From: Trichoderma breve
Taxonomy: Eukaryota > Ascomycota > Sordariomycetes > Hypocreales > Hypocreaceae
Direction of reading: 5' to 3'
Assembly: GCF_028502605.1 (NCBI RefSeq)
Contig: NC_079233.1
Coordinates: 7,068,001-7,132,000, forward strand
Length of the DNA: 64,000 nucleotides
Position 1 is the first letter of the stretch. Each line of letters starts with the position of its first letter. Below the pieces are notes generated by a model. The model did no database searches, was not told the origin of the DNA, and saw nothing but the letters and a program-made list of their open reading frames with translations. The position numbers and the translations under genes are program-made. Of this stretch, positions 12,778 through 22,384 are shown in pieces.

Positions 12778-12990
12778 TCAGAATGGACAATGCTTTGCGA
12801 CGTCTACGTGTCGACAGTCTTTCGGATCTCGGTAGAATGTGCCTCCCAGTTCCTTGATCATGTCACATTGCTCTTCCACGGTATCAGAGTTGTAGATGAT
12901 GCCGACTAACTCTTTGCTATGTCCCAGACATTTGCGAGAAGCGCCCAGACACCTAGCGATCCAAGTGTGCGGCGATGACCGAGACTATTC
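12778..12990 (-). pseudogene. Fragment of an unidentified protein-coding gene
   Basis: On the minus strand about 70 codons stay open before a TGA at 12780-12778. They encode a protein-like stretch that includes HTWIARCLGASRKCLGH, KELVGIIYNSDTVEEQ and LGGTFYRDPKDCRHVDVAKH. The upstream end runs into a stop with no start. I do not recognise the family. It lies tail to tail with the amidase remnant, so it may belong to the same decayed locus. Confidence 0.4.
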
Positions 12991-14290
12991 GCAGGCCATG
13001 GGCCTGGTCTTTAGTACGAGTAGCTCTACTGACCTCGTGCAACTATAAACAAAATTAGCGGCAAAGCACCTAAGCTTCTAATTAATAGAAACTGGTTGTA
13101 GGTATTGGACACAACAGGCAACATCAACGCTATTGATCAGACGCAGCGTCGTGCTTATGCTACTCTCTAGTGCTTACTTCATACATGCAGCATCCGGTCT
13201 GGACCAATTTTATATTCGGCAGATTGTATGGAGTACTCCAGGGCCACATACCTCAAGCAACCCCGTCGCGCGTCCACAATTCACCACTGATTCTGACGTT
13301 GCTTCTGCTTTTATTGTGTAAAGCATTGCGCATGATTAGCTTTATCTAAAGGATGCCGCGTGGCGAATACAAGGTACTCCGTATAGCTTGTCCGCATTAT
13401 TTTAAGATATGACTTTATCTATCTTTTTGACGGTAAATGCACGACTCTCTATGTGTTTTCTCTACTAGGATACACTCCAGACTCTACCCCTGCTTCTCGC
13501 TGGGATCTATTCGATATATTTGGCACCCCGCGCACCCCAGGGATCTCCGAATGTGTTCTGCGCTGACTAGTTGACCGCTTCTATAGCGCTTCGTTGTCAA
13601 AGCAGACGGATGTCTATCCGACGTAACAACAAGAATTGATATGGATTTTGCTAATTGAGTCAGGATCTGAGATAGGCTTGCACAGTTACGACAGTACAAC
13701 TACGCGTTTCCGCAGTCATTAGACACTGCGCCACCACCACTCTAGGAAGCTTTACCGAATTATTGTCAATATATCCCGACTTTCATAACTCTTTTGGTGT
13801 AATATAAAACATTTACTGACTATTATGAAATGTCGATAATTGTATTGTTCTTGCCAATTGCTAAACCTTCCTTGCATGCACTCTGGTATGTTGAGTCACA
13901 GGGAGTCATTGATACTAATTGAAGATAGATTTAATTCTTTCACCCGTTAAAGAAGATGAAAGATGAATCATTCAGTTTTACCGCTATATCCGCTTATGGG
14001 ATTTTTGTAACGTCTCACCAATAATACATTCGTTGGTGATTTAACCCCGAATACTGACTGACCGCAAATGCTCAAACTCATTAGAAGGTGGAGTTGCATG
14101 GATCAAAGTGTTTCAATATTCGGGGACTGTCATTCTTAGGCACAATTAACAAACAACAGCCTCATGTTGTCGGTGAGATAACTACGTTAAGATGATGAAT
14201 TTACCCTGGTGATGCATCCCGGTGATAGCCCCTGGTTGTAGAAAGATAGAATTAGTCCCAATGGCCGGGGTGGAGGCAACATTGCTTCAA
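12991..14290. other. AT-rich intergenic region
   Basis: No gene is recognised. Two short open frames (13133-13321 plus, 13484-13699 minus) lack family signals. One copy of the 9-mer TACTCCGTA lies at 13375-13383. Confidence 0.45.
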
Positions 14291-14300
14291 TATATAAAGC
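14291..14300 (+). promoter_or_regulatory. TATA box of the CFEM gene
   Basis: TATATAAAGC lies about 120 bases before the ATG at 14417, in an AT-rich leader, and is a plausible TATA element for a highly expressed small secreted protein. Confidence 0.5.
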
Positions 14301-14416
14301 TAATTAAATCCTTTTACATTTCTGTCAACTAATTTAGACTCCAAACAACTGCAGGTTGACAATTATTCCACATTACAGTACCAACTATTGTTTGACATCC
14401 ATACTCATCTTTCAAA

Positions 14417-14737
14417 ATGAAATTCTCTATCACCTTTATCACCCTCATCTCTACAGTTCTCGGCCAACTGGGCAATATTCCGTCTTGTGCAGTCAATTGC
14501 ATCGAACAGTCGGTAGTCAAAGTTACTGGTTGTGGTTCAACAGACGTCGACTGTGCCTGCCCACACTTTGATGATATTGAAAATGACGCCATTCCTTGTG
14601 TCATCAGTTCCCAAGGCTGTGGCCCTGATGCAAACCATGGTAGGTATCGTCTCCTTTTGTAAGATACAAGTACTGATATATATATAACAGACCAAATCGT
14701 TGCTGCTGCTCAGGCCCTTTGTGCGGGCCATGAATGA
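14417..14737 (+). CDS. Small secreted CFEM-domain protein
   Basis: An 89-residue protein made of a signal peptide (MKFSITFITLISTVLG) and a single CFEM domain. Exons 14417-14639 and 14691-14737 are joined across a 51-base intron. The eight cysteines follow the CFEM spacing: C-x3-C (PSCAVNC), C (TGCGS), CxC (DCACPHF), C (IPCV), C (QGCGP) and C (ALCAG). No Ser/Thr-rich tail and no GPI-attachment signal follow, so the product should be released rather than wall-anchored. CFEM proteins take part in haem/iron capture, surface structure or host interaction; which of these applies here is unknown. Confidence 0.9.
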
Positions 14738-15322
14738 ACAATGTTGAATTGTCGCTTAGGACAAGGAAATTAGCGAGCTACCTTCAAATCTTCTAAGATG
14801 ATCATGGCCGACGGAAATTCACTTTGTGTACAAAAAGACTGCTCGAGAATATGGACACACAACATAATCACAACATCTTGTCTCTCTATTCTCTATACCT
14901 CTATAAATAAATTTCCCTCTTTTGTACCAGTCAGACAGGCCCAGCTTTGTTACTAATCCCAATTGCCAATTGATCACGATGTTAGCCAAATTCCCTGGTG
15001 CAACTGTCTTCTCAGTGGCTGTGAGCTTCCGGAAGATAGAGGTTTTCCACATCACCAGACACGGTATCTCAGTGAGAATGATTCTGCCAATCAATAAATG
15101 CAAATCCAGTTTCACGAATTACCTCTTTTAAGACACGGGCCTATTGGCATGTAATAGCCATTTTCGGATTACTACTATAGACAGCGATGGGACTGAATGT
15201 AATCCTGAGATATTAGGGACCGACACCTAACAACTATCTTGTAATAATCTTAAAAGATACATATAAGATTGGGTAAGCCATAGGCTAATGACTAGTAGTA
15301 AATCGACCACACCGCATTGTAT
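14738..15322. other. Intergenic region, no gene seen
   Basis: AT-rich spacer between the CFEM gene and the 3' end of the sulfotransferase-like gene. The open frames here overlap on both strands and have no family signal. Confidence 0.5.
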
Positions 15323-16141
15323 CTATGCCTGTGCAAAATACCGTAGTGATCCTGCAATTGTGGCAACGCCAAGACCCAACAACGTAACTTTTTTAACAGA
15401 GTTTAACAGTACCATAATCTCACCCTGCCTTTGGCTCTCGCTGCGCGATTTGCTATCATTTAAGCGTGGGAACGGAATGTCTGGGACGTCTTTGCCCAAG
15501 AACGCGCACAAAGGTTCCCATCCATCCCCCATGGTGTACTCCAATCGCTTCGCTTCTGGTATTACTGCCCTAATCTGTCCATAATATTCGTCATAGACTT
15601 CGCGGGCATGCTCTCGGATTTCAGATACACTTGTAGCCTTGAAAAATCCGTAATTCACCTTGAGCATGGCCTCGGCGGCTCGCGATCCGATCACACTCCC
15701 GATAAGGAAGACGAAAATCTGCTGCCCTGGGGAGAACAACTTGTCCAATACCCCTGCTTGGTAACTGTTCCACCAACTATCAAAATCTCGCTGAACAATG
15801 ACAACTTTCGCGTCAGGGTAAGCCTGGATCAGCTGATCGGCGAACGGGCAGGCTAAATCGGTAACTATGTCGTACTCGTTCCCCCAGAGATTATCCCAAT
15901 CACTTCGCGTGAATCGTGACCTAGGACGCGCATTAGGCACAGTTGGCCATGTCGCTTCTGCAGCCTGTTCGATTTTGTCCCACGGATTTCCTAAAATATC
16001 CTCTACCCCGTGGTGAGTCTTGTAGCCCAGGGTTCTATATGCTTCTGCGAGCGACCGCGTTGCCATGCGGAAGAGGGCGACATGAATGACGAGGAGTCCT
16101 TTTCCGGCATGATTATTGTTGAACTCTTCCTTGTCACACAT
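15323..16141 (-). CDS. Sulfotransferase-like P-loop protein with C-terminal membrane helix
   Basis: A single-exon protein of 272 residues of the fungal sulfotransferase-like family (Sulfotransfer_4 type, often annotated as hypothetical or as an NAD-dependent epimerase). Recognisable segments are SLAEAYRTLGYKTHHG after the first strand, DLACPFADQLIQAYPDAKVVIVQRDFDSWW (the 3'-phosphate-binding region with its arginine) and the conserved YNxF/WEPLCAFLGKDVPDIPFPRLND block. The usual phosphosulfate-binding loop PRTGT is replaced by FRMAT, so binding of the sulfate donor is doubtful. Residues 245-268 form a hydrophobic helix, suggesting a tail-anchored protein. The reaction is unknown. Confidence 0.8.
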   Translation of the reverse strand: MCDKEEFNNNHAGKGLLVIHVALFRMATRSLAEAYRTLGYKTHHGVEDILGNPWDKIEQAAEATWPTVPNARPRSRFTRSDWDNLWGNEYDIVTDLACPFADQLIQAYPDAKVVIVQRDFDSWWNSYQAGVLDKLFSPGQQIFVFLIGSVIGSRAAEAMLKVNYGFFKATSVSEIREHAREVYDEYYGQIRAVIPEAKRLEYTMGDGWEPLCAFLGKDVPDIPFPRLNDSKSRSESQRQGEIMVLLNSVKKVTLLGLGVATIAGSLRYFAQA

Positions 16142-17010
16142 AATGAGGTCAAAAAGCAGTTTTCCGTAATATTTGTGGTTGCAGAGAGCAGTGTGAGCGC
16201 AGTGTAAGGCGAGTTATGTTGCATGCACAGAGGAAGACAACAGTAAATGCTTGCAATTGAGAATTCAGTGATGCAAAAGTGAAAGTAAATCTGACAATAA
16301 CCCCAGCATCACAACCCAACGTTTTTTATTGCAACACGCGTTACGAAGCGTGGATGGCCAATCAAATCATAGAAACCAAACTACAAAAGCTCTTTATGAC
16401 ATGGAATAAAGAAAATCGCGCACTGACTGCTAATAATAACTAATAGAAGGTAACGGTGCTTTATAAGTTTCGTAACTAGACCTATACAAGCTTGGTCACT
16501 TTATCTTGGATAACATGAAAACAACTTTGTAGCAGTATTTCAATACTGCAGGTTAGGTCTAAGTAATAGTGCTCACTTGGAACGCCAAGGTGGGCATTGG
16601 TAATGCAACAGGACATGGGGGTTCTTGTCAGACCGGCAATACAATGTATCTTCAGTAGCAGCGGGGTAGCAACTCCTCTTGCTCCTGTCCCTTGAATCAA
16701 TTGGTTATTTTTGGAGAAACGTCTCAATTCACCTATCTATTGTATATGAAGTAATTTCACCATCAGTCTTAGTTGGATTTTGCCCAATTATCTTAATAGA
16801 CTAACTTTCTTCATAACACGGTAGTAAGTAGTTGCAGTGGAACTAGTCGCGGAGCAAGGAAAGCGCGTGCTGAGAAATCAGCCTCAAGGCGGAATATGAC
16901 TAATTGTATAATCCCTATGCGGAGTACGGAGTAACAAAACTTTATATTCTGAGAAAGACATCCGTCAACTGATCGACTTCCTGGCATCTCATTTGTTACC
17001 TTTGCCAGTC
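16142..17010. other. Divergent intergenic region
   Basis: About 870 bases between the sulfotransferase-like gene (minus) and the bZIP gene (plus), holding both promoters. A copy of TACGGAGTA occurs at 16925-16933, about 80 bases before the bZIP start. The open frames here have no family signal. Confidence 0.5.
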
Positions 17011-18349
17011 ATGAGTAGTGAGCAATCGATTAAACAGCATCGTCCGCGAGGCCGACCACGAAAAGAGGTGGCCCATTCGGCACACGATGTAAGTGAACTA
17101 AGAGCAGCGAGTAACCCCAGGGATACTAATTCCATTCCTCCAGGCGCGAAGGGCTCGGGGACGGAGAGCCCAAAAGGCACTTCGGGAGCGAAGACAGCAG
17201 CATGTTAAAGCGCTCGAAGAAAGAGTTACTGGCCTTGCATGTATAATTGAAGAGATGAACGCTTCCTTCCTGTCATTTGTTGATAATACTTTTTTCGGTT
17301 CATCGGATGTTAACCCTGCGCTGCTCAAACATACCATGGAGAGATTCTTAGGGCTGGCTCAAAGAGCGAATCGCCTCGTAGAAGATAAAGATCAAGTTCA
17401 CATGGACCGTCAACAAGGGGTCGATATTAGCTACAATACTCTTCAACTATCTCGCGTGGCGTCTAGTCCTATGTCTCTCCTCCCAGAATCGAGTGGAACG
17501 ATGGATGCTTTAACGTTATTACAGCAGGTATCTAATACAAGTACATCTATGATGTTACCGGATCTAGGACATCAGCTCTCTTTAGATCCTGCCACTTCAA
17601 TCACTTCGATCACTATCGAGCCTGAGCTACCCGATATACGTCACAACCACCTTTGGGGTATTCCCAAGGACATCTCAACAGACGTGACAAGCGCTATACC
17701 ATACATCCTCGCCGGCCGTGATAGCTTCTCTTCGTTCCTCTATTTTGAGACGATCGCTATGGTGGGGAAGGCCCTTCGGGGAGAGATTCCCCAAGACATC
17801 TTGAATAGCGTTCTTCGGTACAAGAGACGCTATGCCACTTTCTCTCAGGTCTTGGATGTTGTTACCGAGGTCATGAACATGTTGCTTCACGGAAAAAGCC
17901 GGAGTCCCAAGGTAAAAAGTAGAGTTCTGGAGGAACCAGAGACAAGTTTACCAGATCGGAGACACGTGAAAAGTGCGATAGCAAAGGAAATCGCATCGAC
18001 GGGTACCCCAGAGGTCGAATTCATGAGCACATGGGAGGTGGAGCGATATCTACAGAATGAATGGGGATTGCTAATCAATTCCCATTCTGTTCGAATATCG
18101 TCGCATTCATCGATCCGAACGCGGCCACATACAGCCTCGCTTTCTACATACCCGAATCATTTGCATCGGTTCGCGCCACACATTGTCCCAGGCTTTACAA
18201 ATCTGAATGAAAAGATATTAGAGGCGAGATTATTGATTGAGAAATTGAAAATAGGTGCCATATCTCTTGGCGAAGGACCAAGATGGCATCATTCTTTCAT
18301 TGATCATGCCGTAGGATCATTCCTAACGGAGATGAGCATGAGTATCTAG
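17011..18349 (+). CDS. bZIP transcription factor with AT-hook
   Basis: Nuclear DNA-binding protein of 427 residues. Exon 1 (17011-17088) encodes 26 residues with an AT-hook core, RPRGRPRK at residues 11-18. A 55-base intron follows, and exon 2 (17144-18349) starts inside the basic region. The bZIP reads ARRARGRRAQKALRERRQQ, then a leucine-zipper-like helix (VKALEERVTGLACIIEEM) to about residue 64. The rest is typical of fungal bZIP proteins with a long alpha-helical C-terminal part. The normally invariant Asn of the bZIP basic region is Gly (residue 32), as I recall for one fungal bZIP subgroup. The ATG at 17011 is used because it puts the AT-hook in frame with the zipper. Targets are unknown. 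Confidence 0.88.
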
Positions 18350-19251
18350 ATTTCTATAATTAGTTAATAACGAACAAGATCTGTCATTGGGAATCTTGTG
18401 TAGAGAGATATGTGAGAGTATAAGACTCGGGAACAAATGATACCTTGTTGTAACACCAACGTCCTTATGTTGAGTCGCAACCTTTCACACCGCTCGTTCA
18501 CCAAGCCGTCTGACTACAAGGCATACTAATATACGAGGGAGGCGTTTTTTATATTCAGTTAGTCAGGAGATATATTGCTGTTCCAGTCTTGATACCCTTT
18601 AACATCATTGCTTAGAATAGCATCGTGTGTGGATGCGGAGGAGCGACAGAGGAAATTACTAGTTACAGAGTGGAATAACACTACGAACCGGATTATTAAC
18701 TATTGCAATAATCACCACAAAAGTTGAGTCAAATGAATTATGACACGAAAACACCCCATTTATTCAATTAATCGGTCGTACATTAATCGGCGATGAAAAG
18801 GCTCCGAAATGGATGCTGTAAGGAACCTATGAATAACCATCTCTATGAGATCGGGCCGTGTTAATAACCTAATATCCTAGCGTGAGCCCTCTTCCCAAAA
18901 CCGGATTTACGGAGTCTGTTCAACTTGGCTCTTAGCAAGCGAGATGTGGGTCTATTTCTCGAACTGGCCATCTCTGTGCACTGTGGTAGTTGCCGCTATG
19001 AATACTAGGTTTAAGACGGGTATCTAATGGATTTATGGGTTATTATCACGTTTATAAATGAAAAATGCTAGTAGGGAAATTTGGTTGGAAATAAAAGAGT
19101 GTAAAGTAGAATCGACAGAACAAAGGGAGTTGCTGAATGACCCATTGAGCAATCGAGGAATAAATGCTCGACGAAGGATCTATAAGCCCTTCGCGCCAAT
19201 TGCATAGCTGAATTGATTCAATCTGATTCACTCTATCCAATTAACATTAAC
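18350..19251. other. Intergenic region, no gene seen
   Basis: About 900 AT-rich bases between the bZIP stop and the reductase start. It should carry the reductase promoter. A close match to the recurring 9-mer (TACGGAGTC) is near 18909. Confidence 0.5.
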
Positions 19252-20363
19252 ATGGGTGGAGATCTTGTCCTCATGACTGGAGCCACGGGCTTCTTGGGCT
19301 ACCTTACCATCATCGACTTGCTTAAGCACGGATATCGCATTCGTGCTGCGGTCCGTTCTATGACTAAAGCGGAAGGAATTCTCTCTGCACCAACCCTAAA
19401 GAGCCTCTCTCCAACTTCAGAACAGCTCTCATTTGTATCCGTGCCAGACATGAGTGCTCCTGGCGCTTTTGACGACGCTATTCAGGGGGTCAAATACGTC
19501 ATTCACCTCGCTGCGCCGATTCCCAGCTGGGGAGAAGGTGAACAAAACTCCTCTATCCTGGAAAAGCAATTCATTTCCGCATGCGAAAGAGGTGCTATTG
19601 AGATCCTCGAGGCGGCGGCAACAAAATCTCATGGAACTGTGAAGCGAGTCGTAATGACTAGCACCACTGGCGCCATCCTACCACTTCCAGTTGTCTCAGG
19701 CCTGGAACGCGACTTAGAACGAGTTTGGGCTCCCAACGACCGAAACGCACCTCCGCCACCACCCTATAGCTCAGAGGTTGAGGCTTATCTTGCTGCGAAG
19801 AAGACCGCGCTCCTTGCTTCAGAAGCTTTTGTCCGAGATCAAAAACCGCTTTTTGACCTTATTACTGTCGTCCCACCATGGATATGGGCTCGTGACGAGC
19901 TGTCGAAGGACAAGGAAACCATTCTCCACAGTGGAAGTAATGGGGTTCTTCTGAGCCTATTGACAGGGAAACGATTCGAATTCGAGATGGTTGGGAATGC
20001 CGCGTATGGAGAAGACGTTGCCCGTGCCCACGTCGTCGCATTGGACCCTCATGTCCCTGGTAACCGGACGTACGTAATTAGTCGCGAGATAGTTTGGAAC
20101 GATGCGATTACCATCGCAAAGAAGCTTTATCCAGAGGCCTTCAACGATGGAAGACTAAAAGCGGGAAATTGTCCAAGTTTCGTTATTAAATGGGATATAA
20201 GCGAAGTAAGTTCAAGTCTAAGCTTGCCATCCAAATATATATTAACTCACTTGCCTGCCTACAGACGGAGAACGAGCTTCGAATTAAACCTCAGCCGCTT
20301 GAAACGATGATAGAGAGTGTTGTTGGCCAGTACCTGGAGCTACTGGACAAAGAGGTGGCCTGA
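19252..20363 (+). CDS. NAD(P)-dependent reductase of the dihydroflavonol-reductase-like extended SDR family
   Basis: Cytosolic oxidoreductase of 350 residues from two exons (19252-20205 and 20265-20363, intron 59 bases). The Rossmann nucleotide-binding loop is GATGFLG at residues 10-16. The active-site Tyr-Lys pair is in YLAAKKTALL (YxxxK), with the partner serine in VVMTSTTGA. The end of exon 2 (TENELRIKPQPLETMIE) is the usual C-terminal helix of this family. Upstream ATG codons exist (19213), but the Rossmann strand begins directly after the methionine at 19252, so I use that. Fungal members reduce aldehydes, ketones or methylglyoxal-like substrates; the true substrate is unknown. Confidence 0.92.
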
Positions 20364-21446
20364 GAACAGTGGTGATGCGCCATTATAATCCGTGTACCTG
20401 ACTCCATTTATAAAGTTCATCTACTTCATCCCCTATCTAGAAATAGTTCAAGTATGGTAAAACATCAGAATGCTAAGAAAACTGTATTCATATGTCGATG
20501 GAAAAAATCCGCTGATTCTTCACTCTATACACGGCGCGTTTGAGTCTCCGAAAATGGTATACACCATTAAGCGGCATATTTTTGCAGGCCAAAAGGATTA
20601 AAAGCACGCTGAATTATCCTTCGTACTGTTTACTAATGACCGAGCAGGGCATCAGAAGTAGAACAACCCCCATAAACATCACGAGATCTCCTAACCAATA
20701 GATGACTTGATCCTCTGAGGTACTTTCTTCGCAAAAAGCCTCCAAAGCCTGTGTGGCAAAGGAAACCAGATATCTCCTAATGACATCAGCTGTCCGAACT
20801 CCTTATAAGCCTTCGCGTCCAAATTTTTATCTTCAATTTTACAATTTTATCGCTCGTTATTATATTTTGAAAACAAAGTCTTCCTACTACATACAAGACT
20901 TTCATTTATGAATGTATCATTTTATAATACTCCCACCAAGTCCAGATTCAGCGTCTACATTGTTAATGTAAAGATTTAACCTTAATGAAGTAGGTGGCCT
21001 TAAAGCACAGCACATAGTTCTAATACGAATGTGTTCCTCTAATAACTATCAGTGTAAATGTGTCATCCGCTCTTATGGTCCAAGTTAAAGACACAGTTAT
21101 GTATTTGGAAGGACCATAACCCGAACCAGGAGCAGAATTCGGGATATCTCTAATCTTAGCTTAGCTTGTCGCTAAAATTACGTCGGGATTGGATTGGTTT
21201 AGTTTTAAAGTTATTTTTGTACACCTAAATTACTCTTTGATAGCTACTTATGTTGAGTTTATCATACGGTTGTTGTCGTCATAATTGTCGAAATCTGACA
21301 TCAGGAACACACCAAAGAACAATAGAGCTTCAAAATCGCATATTAAAAGCCTTTTTCTCTTCTCACTTTGGTGATTTCTCGTTTTCCATTTTGTCTTTCC
21401 CCATTGATCTTTTCCCCTCCAGAACACAAGCTGAAGTCAAGACGAA
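20364..21446. other. Intergenic region, no gene seen
   Basis: About 1.1 kb, strongly AT-rich between 20500 and 21300, with no recognisable gene. The pyrimidine-rich stretch at about 21340-21430 is a typical fungal core promoter and leader for the following gene. Confidence 0.5.
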
Positions 21447-22094
21447 ATGGAACCGCTTATTTTTGTTGTTCGCCACGCTGAAGCGGAACATAATGTAATC
21501 ATGGATTTCTCGCAACGAGACCCACCATTGACCTTGAAAGGCTTTGACCAGGCATCACACTTGGCGAAAACATTTCCGGAACCTCGCTCAATCTCCGTCG
21601 TCCTGACTTCGCCCCTCAAACGGGCTCTACAAACTACCCTCAAGGGATTCTCACAGGTTCTCGCTTTGAATGGCGTTGGTGAAGATGGCCAAAACGGAGC
21701 CGCTAGATTACTAGTAGATCGAGACTTACAGGAAACAAGCGATCTACCATGCGACACGGGCTCTGATCGCGATATTTTGGAGAAATTATTTCCAAACGTT
21801 GATGTTACCACGTTGGATAAGGATTGGTTTGTTAAAACCGGCATGTATGCGGCGGATGAGGAGGCTGTTATTCTTAGGGCCAAGACCTTTCGTAAGAAGC
21901 TATGGAATATTGCCAAGTCTGTACAGTCGGATCAATCTGGTTCGTCGAGTCAAAGGGCTATTGTAGTAGTCACGCATAGCGCGTTCATGCAATATCTATC
22001 GCAGGATATGAATCTCAATCTTCCACAGGCAGGGTGGAATTCATTTCGCATTCAAGAAAGGCCTGATGGCGAGATTGTCCTATTATCTACTTAA
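21447..22094 (+). CDS. Histidine phosphatase superfamily (phosphoglycerate-mutase-like) protein
   Basis: A single-exon protein of 215 residues. The phosphohistidine motif RHAEAEHN is at residues 9-16. The acid-loop region DPPLTLKGFDQASHLA and the phosphate-contact motif TSPLKRALQT follow. The second catalytic histidine lies in VVVTHSAFMQYL near residue 178. This is the branch of small fungal phosphatases of unknown substrate rather than glycolytic mutase. Start and stop are clear, and the gene looks intact. Confidence 0.93.
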   Translation: MEPLIFVVRHAEAEHNVIMDFSQRDPPLTLKGFDQASHLAKTFPEPRSISVVLTSPLKRALQTTLKGFSQVLALNGVGEDGQNGAARLLVDRDLQETSDLPCDTGSDRDILEKLFPNVDVTTLDKDWFVKTGMYAADEEAVILRAKTFRKKLWNIAKSVQSDQSGSSSQRAIVVVTHSAFMQYLSQDMNLNLPQAGWNSFRIQERPDGEIVLLST

Positions 22095-22227
22095 GAATGC
22101 ATTTTACAGTCCGTCCTTTCATATAGTATTTCTGTTTTTAAACGCTCGGATGGAAATGACAACGTATCAATACTATGTCAAATATAACAATTGTGTGTGT
22201 TGATGTAATATAACAAACGGGAGGGCT

Positions 22228-22384
22228 AGAATCGGATGCATCAGGACGTGAGGATGGCCGCGACTTTGCGCGAGACAGTGACGATGCGGCGTCGCTCAAC
22301 GTTGCAGACGATGATGAAATGGACAGCCGCAGCTTCGGGTCCTACGAGTCGGGGGGCGCCGATGCGGACGGAGAGTCTGATCGG
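22228..22384 (+). pseudogene. Orphan GC-rich exon fragment encoding an acidic Ser/Asp-rich segment
   Basis: A markedly GC-rich stretch in an AT-rich setting stays open for about 52 codons. It encodes an acidic, Ser/Asp/Gly-rich segment (for example DSDDAASLNVADDDEMDSRS and SGGADADGESDR) and ends at a good 5' splice consensus (GTGAGT). No upstream start and no downstream exon are found. It looks like one exon of a disordered region from a gene that has been lost or copied here. Confidence 0.4.
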
